DNA of 32,990 nucleotides, taken from assembly GCA_038251625.1 (NCBI GenBank), contig JBBSBE010000036.1, positions 1 through 32,990 on the forward strand, given 5' to 3'. Positions 1-9,056 of this stretch are shown in pieces. The notes below the pieces were generated by a model that saw nothing but the letters and a program-made list of their open reading frames with translations, was not told the DNA's origin and did no database searches. Position 1 is the first letter of the stretch, and each line of letters starts with the position of its first letter. This DNA is from JBBQXK01 sp038251625 (lineage in GTDB: Bacteria > Pseudomonadota > Alphaproteobacteria > Rhodobacterales > Rhodobacteraceae). A program made the translations under genes and the position numbers.

Positions 1-1236
1 CTGCGCCAGCTATTCGACCGCGCGGTCGAAGTGGCCGATCCGATGCGGTCGCTTGCCACGCATCTGCCGCCGAAGCCGTCCGGGCGCGTTGTCGTGATCG
101 GCGCGGGCAAGGCCAGCGCCCGGATGGCCGAGGCGGTTGAGACCGCATGGGGCCCCTGCGAAGGGCTGGTCATCACGCGCTACGGCTATGCGCGGCCCTG
201 CCGGGGAATCGAGATTGTGGAAGCGGCACATCCCGTTCCCGACCGCGCAGGGCAGGCAGCGACGGAGCGCATGCTCGACCTGCTGTCTGGTCTTGGCGCA
301 GACGATTTCGTTCTGGCGCTGATCTCGGGCGGGGCATCGGCGCTTTTGGTGGCCCCGGTGGACGGGGTAACGCTGGCGGAAAAGCAGGCACTCAACGCGG
401 CGCTTCTGGCCTCTGGTGCACCGATTGACCGGATGAACACGGTGCGCAAGCACCTGAGCCGGGTGAAAGGCGGGCAGCTTGCGGCGGTCGCATGGCCCGC
501 GCGGATGCTGGCGCTGATGATCTCTGACGTGCCGGGCGACGATCCGGCGTTCATCGGATCGGGGCCGACGGTCGGTGAAGCCTCAACCCCAGCCGACGCG
601 CAGGCGGTTCTGGACCGCTGGCATTTGCAGGTGCCGCCAAGCATCGGGGCGGCGCTGGCCCATGGGTCAGCGGTCATCGCGCCCGGCGACCCCCGGCTTT
701 CGCGCTGCACCAACGTCATCTATGCGGCGCCCGCCCAATCCCTGTCGGCCGCGGCAGATCTGGCCCGTACGATGGGCTGCGAGGTCGAGATTCTGGGTGA
801 TGCCCTGGAAGGCGAGGCGCGCGAGGTTGCCGCAGCACAGGCCGCGTTGGCGCTGGCACGGCAAGCAAATCGTCGCCCCGGCGACCCGCCGCTTCTTCTT
901 CTCTCCGGCGGTGAGTTGACGGTCACGCGGCGGGGCGACGGGGTCGGGGGCCCGAACGCCGAATTTTCCCTTGGCCTCGCCCTTGCCCTGAGCGGCGCGC
1001 CTGGCATTCATGCGCTGGCCTGCGATACCGATGGCGTGGACGGTGCGGCCGAGGTGGCGGGGGCTGTGATCGGCCCCGATACGCTGGCGGTCGCGCGCGC
1101 CAGGGGGATCGACCCAGCCGTGGCACTGGCCCGCAACGATGCCCACAGCTTTTTCGCCGCCGTGAGATCGCAGGTCGTGACCGGCCCCACGCTGACCAAC
1201 GTGAACGACTTTCGCGCGATCCTGATCCTGTCTTAG
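1..1236 (+). CDS. Glycerate 2-kinase (GckA/TtuD, MOFRL family), 5' end missing
   Basis: Converts D-glycerate and ATP to 2-phosphoglycerate in the cytosol, feeding glyoxylate, tartrate or serine-cycle carbon into lower glycolysis. The frame is open from base 1 (it begins LRQLFDRAVEVADP), so the true start lies before the window; the GTG at 31 falls inside the conserved N-terminal helix and is unlikely to be the start. Visible marks are the Rossmann-like segment VVVIGAGKASARMA, the LISGGASALL loop, the DVPGDDPAFIGSGPT segment and the C-terminal MOFRL region with GGPNAEFSLG, CDTDGVDGA and TGPTLTNVND. The 411 visible residues suggest only about ten are missing. It ends in TAG, 90 bp before the next gene. 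Older annotations call this family hydroxypyruvate reductase; the glycerate kinase assignment is now preferred. Confidence 0.88.
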   Translation: MRQLFDRAVEVADPMRSLATHLPPKPSGRVVVIGAGKASARMAEAVETAWGPCEGLVITRYGYARPCRGIEIVEAAHPVPDRAGQAATERMLDLLSGLGADDFVLALISGGASALLVAPVDGVTLAEKQALNAALLASGAPIDRMNTVRKHLSRVKGGQLAAVAWPARMLALMISDVPGDDPAFIGSGPTVGEASTPADAQAVLDRWHLQVPPSIGAALAHGSAVIAPGDPRLSRCTNVIYAAPAQSLSAAADLARTMGCEVEILGDALEGEAREVAAAQAALALARQANRRPGDPPLLLLSGGELTVTRRGDGVGGPNAEFSLGLALALSGAPGIHALACDTDGVDGAAEVAGAVIGPDTLAVARARGIDPAVALARNDAHSFFAAVRSQVVTGPTLTNVNDFRAILILS

Positions 1237-1326
1237 GCCCGCGACCCGGTCAGACCGCCGCACCCGCCAGTTTGCGCTTTCCCTCGCGCGCCCATGCGTT
1301 AGCTGATTGCGGGAAGGAGGCGCACG

Positions 1327-1979
<653 letters not shown>

Positions 1980-1983
<4 letters not shown>

Positions 1984-4361
1984 CGCGCGCCGGGTTTCAG
2001 GCGCTCTGGTCGCACTGGCGGCGCAATCCCTTGCAGCTTTTCACGCTGGTGGCGGGGCTGGCTCTGGCAACCGCGCTCTGGTCGGGCGTGCAGGCCGTGA
2101 ACGTGGAGGCGCGCGCAAGTTATGACGCAGCGGCCGAAACGCTTGGCGAGGCGCAGTATGATCAGTTGCGCCCCCGGTCAGGCGGAACGATCCCGCAGGA
2201 TCGCTATGTCGCCCTTCGGCGCGCAGGCTGGCTGGTCGCGCCGGTCCTCGAGGGTGAGTTTGCCGTCAATGGCGAGCGGCTGCGCCTTGTGGGAATTGAT
2301 CCCCTGACGGCACCGGCAGGGCTTGGCACCGGCGGAGAAGAGGTTGACCTTGCCGCCTTTCTTGGCGGGCGTGTGATCTTGGCCAATGCCGAGACGTCCG
2401 CGCGCCTCGGCAGCATCGCCGACGTCACAATCCTTGTGCGCAACAGCGTCGCGCCCGGAACGATTGTCACCGATATCGGGTCGGCGCAGAGGCTCTTGCA
2501 GCGTGCGGGCGCAATCAGCCGCCTGATCCTCTTGCCGGGTCAACCACTTGGCCGCCCGCCACTGGCCGCAATTGCCCCCGACCTCATCCTCGACCCCGCC
2601 CAAGGCGGCACCGACATGGGGCGCCTGACAGACAGCTTTCACTTGAACCTGACCGCCTTTGGCCTTCTCAGCTTTGCTGTCGGCATCTTCATCGTGCATG
2701 GCGCCATCGGCCTTGCCTTTGAACAGCGGCGCGGGATGGTGCGCACCCTGCGGGCGCTCGGGATGCCGCTGCGGCGGCTCGTAGGCTTGATGGTGGCCGA
2801 GCTTTTTCTTCTGGCGCTGCTGGCGGGCGGGCTTGGCGTGGTCCTTGGCTATCTGGTTGCGGCGGCGCTTCTGCCCGATGTCGCGGCCACCCTGCGCGGC
2901 CTTTACGGCGTGCAAGTGGCGGGTACGCTTGGCCTGCGCCCCGCATGGTGGGCCACAGGCCTTGGCATGGCGCTTCTGGGCACAGCACTGGCGGCGGGTG
3001 GCGCGCTCTGGCGCATCGCGCGCATGCCGCTTCTGGCCAGCGCGCAACCCCGCGTCTGGGGGGTGGCGGCAAGCCGGGGGCGTTTGTTTCTGGCGGCGCT
3101 GGCTGTCATCCTTTTGCTTGCCGCACTGGGGCTTGCACTTTGGGGCAAGGGGCTGGTGCTGGGTTTTGCCCTTCTTGCCTGCCTCCTGATCGGCGCGGCC
3201 CTTGCCCTGCCCCTCATCCTTGACGCTATCCTTGCGTTTGGCCAGCGCCACGCCCGCCGCGTGATCGCGGAATGGTTCTGGGCCGACACGCGCGCCCAAC
3301 TGCCGGGCCTCAGCCTTGCGCTGATGGCGCTTTTGCTGGCGATGGCCGCAAACGTCGGGGTCTCAACGATGGTGTCAAGCTTTCGGCTGACATTCACCGG
3401 CTTTCTTGACCAGCGTCTTGCGTCAGAGCTTTACATCCGCACCGATAACGGTGCCGCGCTTGAGGCTTTCGCGGCCCCCCGCAGCCGCGAGGTGCTGCCG
3501 ATCCAGTCGATCGACATGCCGCTCGCGGGTCTGCCCGCACAGGTTTACGGCGCGCGCATCGGGGCCACGTATCGTGACAACTGGGCCTTTCTTGCCGCAA
3601 CCACAGACGTCTGGGACAGCGTGGCCGAAGGGCAGGCCGTCATCGTCAACGAACAGCTTGCCCGCCGCGCCGGGCTTTGGGTGGGCGACAGGCTGACCGT
3701 CGGCACGCTGACCCTGCCGATTGCCGGCGTGTTCGGCGACTACGGAAACCCCGTGGGACAGGCAATCCTTGCCGAACCTGTGTTCAAGCGGCTTTTCCCG
3801 GGGGAAGCCCCCACACGATTTGGCCTGCGCAGCGATAACCCCATCGCCCTGCGCCGCGCGCTGATTGACGGGCTCGGCCTGCCCGAGGGCCAGATCGTCG
3901 ATCAGGCCGCGCTGAAGGCCCTGTCGCTTCAAGTGTTCGAGCGTACCTTCACCGTTACAGCCGCGCTGAACGTGCTGACCCTCGCCGTTGCGGCCTTCGC
4001 CATCCTGATGAGCCTTCTGACACTGGCCGCGATGCGCCTGCCCCATCTCGCACCGGTCTGGGCGCTTGGTCTGACCCGGCGGCAACTGGGGGGGCTGGAG
4101 CTTTTGCGCGCCCTTCTTCTTGCCTTGCTCACCGCCACGCTGGCGCTGCCGCTGGGGCTGGCGCTGGCTTGGACGCTCCTTGCGGTCGTGAATGTCGAGG
4201 CATTCGGCTGGCGCCTGCCGATGTACCTGTTCCCCGCCGATTATGCCCGTCTCGGCGCGTTCGCGCTGGTCGCCGCCACGCTGGCGGCGGCATGGCCTGC
4301 GCGGCGGTTGGCGCGTACTCCACCTGCAGCCTTGCTCAAGGTCTTTGCCAATGAACGCTAA
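1980..4361 (+). CDS. FtsX-family ABC permease, fused AttF-AttG-like (793 aa)
   Basis: Large inner-membrane permease with about ten predicted membrane segments in two FtsX-type halves. One hydrophobic segment lies near the N-terminus (LFTLVAGLALATALWSGVQA). It is followed by a periplasmic region of roughly 190 residues, a block of membrane helices, a second soluble domain of about 200 residues and a final helix block. The segment FEQRRGMVRTLRALGMPLRR is the cytosolic coupling region typical of FtsX proteins. In AttEFGH systems two separate permeases are common; here one chain carries both halves. The start overlaps the ATPase stop, and the 3' end overlaps the AttH-like gene by 11 bp. No substrate is known for this family; export or envelope lipid handling is an inference from LolCDE/MacB relatives. 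Confidence 0.85.
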
Positions 4362-5391
4362 GGTCCTGGCCCTCCTCCTTCTTCTGCCGGTCTCTGCGCA
4401 GGCGCAGGGCTTTGCCGGGATCGGCAGCACGGCGGATGGCTTTGCAACGCCTGCCCCAAACCACACCTTCCAGTTCCCCGCCGATCACGGGGCACACCCC
4501 GATTTCCGCATCGAATGGTGGTACCTGACCGCCAACATGACCGGCTCCGACGGCACGCCCTATGGCCTTCAATGGACGCTCTTTCGCTCAGCCCTCGCGC
4601 CCGAGGCTGGCGCGGGTTGGCAGGCGCCGCAGATCTGGTTCGGCCATGCCGCCATCACCACACCCACTGCCCACCACGCAACCGAGCGCTTTGCGCGCGG
4701 CGGTATCGGGCAGGCAGGGGTCGAGGTCGCGCCATTCCGCGCCTGGATCGACGAATGGCAGATGGCGGGTGACACTTTCGACCATCTGTCGCTGAATTCT
4801 GCAGGCCCCGATTTTGCCTTTGCGGTGGATTTGTCCGCCGAAGGCCCGCTCGTCCTGCACGGCGAGGGCGGCTATTCGGTGAAATCGGCAAAAGGACAGG
4901 CCAGTTACTACTACTCGCAACCATTCTTCCGCCTCTCTGGCACCCTGACACTGCCCGGGGGCAACGTAGCCGTCACCGGCACCGCATGGCTGGATCGGGA
5001 ATGGTCTTCCCAACCCCTCGCCGACGATCAGACCGGGTGGGATTGGTTTTCGCTGTCCTTCGACAGCGGGGATAAGCTGATGGGGTTCCGGCTGCGGCAG
5101 ACGGGTGGCACGGTCTTCACATCGGGCACGTGGATCGCGGCGGATGGGGCCACCACGGCGCTCGGCGATGGCGCGTTCACCGCCGAGCCGCTTGAAACCA
5201 CCCCCGTGGCAGGCCGGGATATCCCGACACGCTGGCGCGTGACCGTGCCCGGTCACGACCTCGACGCCACCGTCACCGCGTTGAACCCGCAGGCATGGAT
5301 GGGCCTGACCATCCCCTATTGGGAAGGCCCGGTGATCGTGTCGGGCAGCCATGCGGGACGGGGATATCTGGAAATGACCGGCTACGATTAG
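4351..5391 (+). CDS. Secreted CrtC/AttH-like lipocalin-fold protein
   Basis: 346-residue protein with a clear Sec signal peptide (MNAKVLALLLLLPVSAQAQG, cleavage expected after AQA). The segment RIEWWYLTANMTGSDGTPYG and the later TAWLDREWSSQPL are hallmarks of the CrtC/AttH family, two tandem lipocalin-like beta barrels. Carotenoid hydratases of this family (CrtC) act on hydroxyneurosporene, but members next to a LolD-type ATPase and FtsX permease form the AttEFGH group of unknown role. That context and the signal peptide argue for a periplasmic partner of the transporter rather than a carotenoid enzyme, and no carotenoid genes are in the window. I chose the ATG at 4351 because it opens directly into the signal peptide. 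The 3' end overlaps the convergent phosphoribosyltransferase gene by 4 bp. Confidence 0.85.
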   Translation: MNAKVLALLLLLPVSAQAQGFAGIGSTADGFATPAPNHTFQFPADHGAHPDFRIEWWYLTANMTGSDGTPYGLQWTLFRSALAPEAGAGWQAPQIWFGHAAITTPTAHHATERFARGGIGQAGVEVAPFRAWIDEWQMAGDTFDHLSLNSAGPDFAFAVDLSAEGPLVLHGEGGYSVKSAKGQASYYYSQPFFRLSGTLTLPGGNVAVTGTAWLDREWSSQPLADDQTGWDWFSLSFDSGDKLMGFRLRQTGGTVFTSGTWIAADGATTALGDGAFTAEPLETTPVAGRDIPTRWRVTVPGHDLDATVTALNPQAWMGLTIPYWEGPVIVSGSHAGRGYLEMTGYD

Positions 5392-6032
5392 CCGGGCGGG
5401 CGGCTGCGCCCTGCGTCTGGAAACGCACGCTCGGGCGCATACGTCGCAAAACTCTGCAACAATTGTGCGTCGCATTCCGCCTGCCAAGTGGTTCCCGGCT
5501 GCACGGCGGCGACCACGGGAAAGCGGCGGGCAAAATCTTCCGTCGCGGCGCAGGTTTCCATGGCAAGGGTTGCAAGACCTGCCACGATCCCGCCCTGCCG
5601 CTCGACCAGCCCGATCGCGGCCTCCATCGTCCCACCGGTCTGGATCCATTGATCGGCCAGCAGCACCCGTGTTCCGGGGGAAAAGGCAGGAAGCCGCATC
5701 TCCATATCCTGGGTGCGACCGGAATAGTTGGTGAAGGTCACGCGGTCGGTATCCACGCACAGCTTGCCCGCCTTGCGGATGGGCAGAAACCCCCGCCCGG
5801 TGCGCGCCGCGATCCCCGCGCCCAGCACGAAACCCATCGCATCGCAGCCGCCCACCACGTCGAATGGTACGTCTGAAAGGTCGGCAATCAGATCGTCCAG
5901 CAGGTCCTGAAAGGCTGCCGCGTTGATGTAGATCGCGGTCGGATCGAGCCAGGCAAACTGTGGGCCCTTGGTGTTGGGCGACATCAGCGACAGATACCAG
6001 CGGTCGCTCCGGGGGCCAAGGGGATCGGTCAT
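5388..6032 (-). CDS. Diverged adenine-phosphoribosyltransferase-like protein
   Basis: 214-residue type I phosphoribosyltransferase fold. The stretch FDVVGGCDAMGFVLGAG, then GFLPIRKAGKL and the PRPP-loop region VLLADQWIQTGGT (residues 123-135) line up with APRT enzymes, which make AMP from adenine and PRPP. Two changes stand out by recall of the family: the usual DARGF is DAMGF, and the paired acidic residues of the PRPP loop (VDD) read ADQ, leaving one acid. That may weaken PRPP/Mg binding or signal a different reaction or base. Its ATG overlaps the btpA-like stop (ATGA), so the two are coupled and share the LysR-proximal promoter. Cytosolic. The fold is secure; the substrate is not. Confidence 0.8.
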   Translation of the reverse strand: MTDPLGPRSDRWYLSLMSPNTKGPQFAWLDPTAIYINAAAFQDLLDDLIADLSDVPFDVVGGCDAMGFVLGAGIAARTGRGFLPIRKAGKLCVDTDRVTFTNYSGRTQDMEMRLPAFSPGTRVLLADQWIQTGGTMEAAIGLVERQGGIVAGLATLAMETCAATEDFARRFPVVAAVQPGTTWQAECDAQLLQSFATYAPERAFPDAGRSRPPG

Positions 6033-6775
6033 GCGGGGGCTCCGAATTCACGGGTGACGGACAAGAGGGCGGCAAGCCGCGCGGGGTCGAGTTCGTGAAA
6101 ATCGCCGGGCCGGCTGACGCCCGTAGCCACAAGAAAGGCATCCACATCCCGTGCATAAAGCGCCGCGTTTTCCGGCGTGATGCCAGAGGCCAGCGCCAGC
6201 GGCGCATCGCCAAGGCCGCGCCGGAAATCGGCGATCTTGGTCCGGTCAGCTTCCTGCCCGGTCGCGGGGCCAGAGGTGGTCACCACCTCCACGAACGGCC
6301 GGGCGATCCGGGCAGACAGCGCGTGCAGTGCGGGATCGACCGGGCGCTGCTTCTTGAACGCCACGCCCCCGAAATAAAGGCCGGTCCAGCCGCTGTCCGC
6401 CCGGATCGCCGCGATGGCCTCCGCCTCGGTCTGCGCGGGTTCGCGTTCGTCAAGGCAGGCATCGTCGGCCCAATAGGCATCGATTCCGCAGCCCTCGCCC
6501 GCCAGCTTTCCCAGCAATGGAAATGCGAACCGGCCGGGTCGCGCCAGAAAGTTGACGCCAAGCCAGAGCGCGGGGCATTCCGTCCGCACCGCGCGCAGGA
6601 CGGGCAGAAACTCGTCCACGCCGAAATCGTGATTGATCAGGAATGCACCCGGCACCCCTGCGCGCATGCAATGGCCGATGTTGCGCAGGGTTTGGGCAGC
6701 GTCCAGCACATGAATCACCGGCAGCACGACTGGCCCGGGCGATTTGAAACGGTGGTGGAATGCGTGGCGTGTCAC
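6029..6775 (-). CDS. BtpA/SgcQ-like TIM-barrel protein
   Basis: 248-residue protein resembling the BtpA/SgcQ family (PF03437-type barrel). The C-terminal half is the best evidence: VEVVTTSGPATGQEADRTKI followed by LALASGITPENAALYARDVDAFLVATGVS fits the phosphate-binding end of the barrel. The centre has LWLGVNFLA and IDAYWADDA. BtpA was named for an effect on photosystem I in cyanobacteria, but family members in other bacteria sit with sugar or nucleoside genes and have no proven reaction. Translation appears to start at GTG (6775), with GGAG about 12 bases upstream. It is transcribed away from lysR across a shared regulatory gap and is coupled to the phosphoribosyltransferase, which suggests both act on one ribosyl- or phosphosugar-linked compound (inference). 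Confidence 0.7.
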   Translation of the reverse strand: MTRHAFHHRFKSPGPVVLPVIHVLDAAQTLRNIGHCMRAGVPGAFLINHDFGVDEFLPVLRAVRTECPALWLGVNFLARPGRFAFPLLGKLAGEGCGIDAYWADDACLDEREPAQTEAEAIAAIRADSGWTGLYFGGVAFKKQRPVDPALHALSARIARPFVEVVTTSGPATGQEADRTKIADFRRGLGDAPLALASGITPENAALYARDVDAFLVATGVSRPGDFHELDPARLAALLSVTREFGAPA

Positions 6776-6832
6776 GGGGGCGTGGCTCCGATGATCTCAC
6801 CCCCGCTTACAACCCGATTTGTGATTTCCAGA

Positions 6833-6868
6833 ATTGATTATAACAATGGCATCATAAGCAATGCGAAT
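6833..6868. promoter_or_regulatory. Predicted LysR operator pair between btpA-like gene and lysR
   Basis: Two 15-bp T-N11-A elements lie 21 bp apart: ATTGATTATAACAAT at 6833-6847 and ATAAGCAATGCGAAT at 6854-6868. The second matches the element at 7749 at 14 of 15 positions. It ends 8 bases before the lysR ATG, so binding would block lysR (autorepression). The first is nearer the leftward btpA-like gene and could activate it. Seen by eye; binding is inferred. Confidence 0.6.
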
Positions 6869-6876
6869 GTGAACCC

Positions 6877-7752
6877 ATGCCCATCAACATCCCCACCGAT
6901 CTTTTGCGCACCTTCGTGACCGTCGTTGATCTTGGCGGCCATACCCGCGCCGCCAAGGCACTTGGGCGCACGCAACCGGCCATCAGCCTGCAAATCCGGC
7001 GGCTGGAGGAACTTTTGCGCACCAAGCTTCTGCGCAGCGAGGCCCGGCAGTTGAAGCTGACAGATGCGGGTGTGGCCCTTGGCCCCTACGCCCGTCAGAT
7101 GCTGCGGCTGAACGATGATGTGGTGGCGCATTTCGCCAACGAATCCCTGTCTGGCTGGATCCGCCTGGGCCTGCCCACCGACTTTTCCAACACGTTCCTT
7201 CTGGAAGCGATCTCGGGCTTCGCCCTCGCCAACCCCGCCGTGCGGATCGAAGTGGACAGCAAGCTGTCGCGCGATCTGCGCGCCGACCTTGCCGACGACC
7301 GTCTGGATATTGTTGTGGCAATAGCGCCGGTTGCCGATGAACCCTTCCTTGTCAGCGCGGCCTCCGTCACCCCGTTCTGGGTGATGGCCGAGACGTTTCA
7401 GATGAACCGGCGCGCCACTCTTCCCCTGATCCGCCACCCCGATCCCTGCGAATACGCAGACAGGATGCGCAATGCCCTGCGCGGTGCGGGGATCAGTTGG
7501 CGCACCGTCATGGTGGCAACCGATGTGGCGGGGGTGCAGGCGGCAGTGCGCGCGGGCCTTGGTGCAACGGCGCTGACCCCCGCCACGCTGATGCCGGGCA
7601 TGCGCATCGGCCGCTCGGATGAGGGGTTTCCGCCCCTCTCTCCGTTGCGGATCGGCCTTTTCTACAAGCACGCGCGTCTGACCAAGGCCGGGCACGGCCT
7701 TGCCCAATGGCTGATCGATCAGGTCGGAAGGGCGGGTCAGAGCACCCCATAA
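6877..7752 (+). CDS. LysR-family transcriptional regulator
   Basis: 291 residues, normal length for the family. The N-terminal winged helix-turn-helix spans about residues 4-63 (LLRTFVTVVDLGGHTRAAKALGRTQPAISLQIRRLEELL). The C-terminal effector domain follows, with WIRLGLPTDFSNTFLLEAI beginning its first lobe. The gene is divergent from the btpA-like/phosphoribosyltransferase pair and points into the ABC importer operon 115 bp downstream. The same predicted operator occurs in front of lysR and again overlapping its stop codon. It is therefore the likely local regulator of both transcripts, with the imported compound or a breakdown product as co-inducer (inference). The ATG at 6877 has no strong Shine-Dalgarno sequence, which fits low expression. 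Confidence 0.92.
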   Translation: MPINIPTDLLRTFVTVVDLGGHTRAAKALGRTQPAISLQIRRLEELLRTKLLRSEARQLKLTDAGVALGPYARQMLRLNDDVVAHFANESLSGWIRLGLPTDFSNTFLLEAISGFALANPAVRIEVDSKLSRDLRADLADDRLDIVVAIAPVADEPFLVSAASVTPFWVMAETFQMNRRATLPLIRHPDPCEYADRMRNALRGAGISWRTVMVATDVAGVQAAVRAGLGATALTPATLMPGMRIGRSDEGFPPLSPLRIGLFYKHARLTKAGHGLAQWLIDQVGRAGQSTP

Positions 7753-7784
7753 GCAATGCGTATGGGGCCATATGCAGAGTAAAT
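7745..7784. promoter_or_regulatory. Predicted LysR operator and activation site for the ABC operon
   Basis: ATAAGCAATGCGTAT at 7749-7763 is an inverted repeat of the form ATANGCANTGCNTAT and is extended by CCCC on the left and GGGG on the right (7745-7767). The lysR stop codon is inside it. A second T-N11-A element, ATATGCAGAGTAAAT, starts 21 bp later at 7770 and keeps the ATANGCA half. It abuts a weak promoter (TTCCGA at 7785-7790, TATGCT at 7809-7814, spacing 18). The long palindrome could also fold as a hairpin, but no T-run follows. Confidence 0.6.
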
Positions 7785-7867
7785 TTCCGACATCCTTAAC
7801 GCGGCACCTATGCTGACCTGTCAAAGCCATCGAATCGGGCGTCCCGCCCGGCCATCAGGAGCGAAAG

Positions 7868-8995
7868 ATGACCCAATCGAGAACCAGCCTCACCCGCCGC
7901 TCCCTCTTGCGGGGCAGCGCCGCCGTCGCGCTGACGGCCCCGATGATCAATCGCGCCTGGGCCGCCGATCCTGTGACGATCAACATGCTGGCCTGGTACG
8001 GCCATGCAGAGCCCGACATGGTGTCCGAGTTCGAGGCCGAGAATAACGTCAAGTTCGTCGCCAAATATTACGCCGGCGGCGACAACATGCTGGGCCTGAT
8101 CTCGCAATCCCCCCCCGGCACCTATGATATCATCCTGTCGGACGCCGAATTCGTGCAGCAGCTGAACGGCGCGGGATACATCGAAGAGATGGACCCCTCG
8201 CTCTACCCTTTCGATGATTTCTACCCCGAGTTCCAGAAGTTCCCCGGCCACTGGATCGGCGATCAGCTTTGGTCCGTGATGGTGCGCTACGGCCTTCTGG
8301 GCGTATCCTACAACACCGACGCACTGACCAAGGCCGAGGCGATGAGCTACAACGCCTACTGGAACCCAAAGGTCACCGGCAAAGTGGGCCATTTCGACTG
8401 GCACCTGCCCAGCCTTGGCCAGATCTCGCTGCTGAACGGCAACGCCGCCCCCTCGCCCTTCGATATCGACGACGCGGCATGGGATGCAGTGAAGGCAAAG
8501 ACCCTCAGCCTCAAGCCGCAGGTGGGGGGGTATTTCGACTACGGCGGTACCTTCTCCAGCCTCAAGAACGGCGAGATGCTGGCGATGGCGGGCATCGGTG
8601 ACTGGATCACGGGCGTTCTGCGCAAGGACGGCGCCAAGGTTGACAGCGTGATCCCCGAAGAGGGCGGCATCCAGTGGACTGAAAGCTATTCCATCGGCAA
8701 GGGCACCTCGAAGGCCGAGATTGTCAGCAAGTTCATTGCCTACATGCTCAGCCCGCGCGGTCAGGTCCGGTCGATCCAGATGGCGGCCTATCCGGGCCTC
8801 TCGCCCACCAAATCAGGATGGAAGGCCATTCAGGAGGCGAACCCCGATGAGGCAAAACGCTCGGGTCTGATCGAAGGCGACGAGAACGACCCGATCAAGC
8901 TTTTCCGCGAGGGGCGCATCCACTATCGCGATATCCCGCGCCAGCAAAGCCTCGAGGACTGGAACGATTTCTGGTCCGAATACAAGACCGCCTGA
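7868..8995 (+). CDS. PotD-like periplasmic substrate-binding protein (Tat signal)
   Basis: 375-residue extracytoplasmic solute receptor of a polyamine/opine/phosphonate-type ABC importer. The N-terminus has a twin-arginine motif (TRRSLLRG, residues 9-16), a hydrophobic stretch and a likely cleavage site after AWA. The mature part begins PVTINMLAWYGHAEPDMVSEFEAENNVKF, the usual start of the PotD/spermidine-binding fold. Later PGTYDIILSDAEFVQQL and YGLLGVSYNTDAL also fit. An AGGAG lies just upstream of the ATG. It leads the operon with two permeases, an ATPase and two hydrolases. The family label does not mean the ligand is a polyamine; the neighbouring deaminase and imidase-like genes point to a nitrogen-containing cyclic compound. 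Confidence 0.88.
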   Translation: MTQSRTSLTRRSLLRGSAAVALTAPMINRAWAADPVTINMLAWYGHAEPDMVSEFEAENNVKFVAKYYAGGDNMLGLISQSPPGTYDIILSDAEFVQQLNGAGYIEEMDPSLYPFDDFYPEFQKFPGHWIGDQLWSVMVRYGLLGVSYNTDALTKAEAMSYNAYWNPKVTGKVGHFDWHLPSLGQISLLNGNAAPSPFDIDDAAWDAVKAKTLSLKPQVGGYFDYGGTFSSLKNGEMLAMAGIGDWITGVLRKDGAKVDSVIPEEGGIQWTESYSIGKGTSKAEIVSKFIAYMLSPRGQVRSIQMAAYPGLSPTKSGWKAIQEANPDEAKRSGLIEGDENDPIKLFREGRIHYRDIPRQQSLEDWNDFWSEYKTA

Positions 8996-9010
8996 TGCGG
9001 TCAGCACCCC

Positions 9011-9038
9011 CGCCCGCGCCTGTTCATCGGTGCGGGCG
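9011..9038 (+). promoter_or_regulatory. Intercistronic stem-loop between binding protein and permease genes
   Basis: CGCCCGCGCC (9011-9020) and GGTGCGGGCG (9029-9038) pair over 10 bp with one G-U, around an 8-base loop. No T-run follows, so it is more likely an RNA stabiliser or partial attenuator that raises binding-protein mRNA over permease mRNA than a full terminator. Function is inferred from its position. Confidence 0.6.
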
Positions 9039-9056
9039 CGATGCTAGCCTGACCCC

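Noticed and set aside
2178..3299. 373-codon frame on the - strand inside the FtsX-type permease gene
   Set aside because: Lys/Arg/Gln-rich without recognisable fold; antisense to a well-supported membrane protein.
4351..5391. Carotenoid hydratase (CrtC)
   Set aside because: It has a signal peptide and is coupled to a LolD/FtsX transporter, with no other carotenoid genes nearby.
7745..7767. Rho-independent terminator for lysR
   Set aside because: The palindrome has no following T-run and its core recurs upstream of lysR where no gene ends, so an operator is the better reading.
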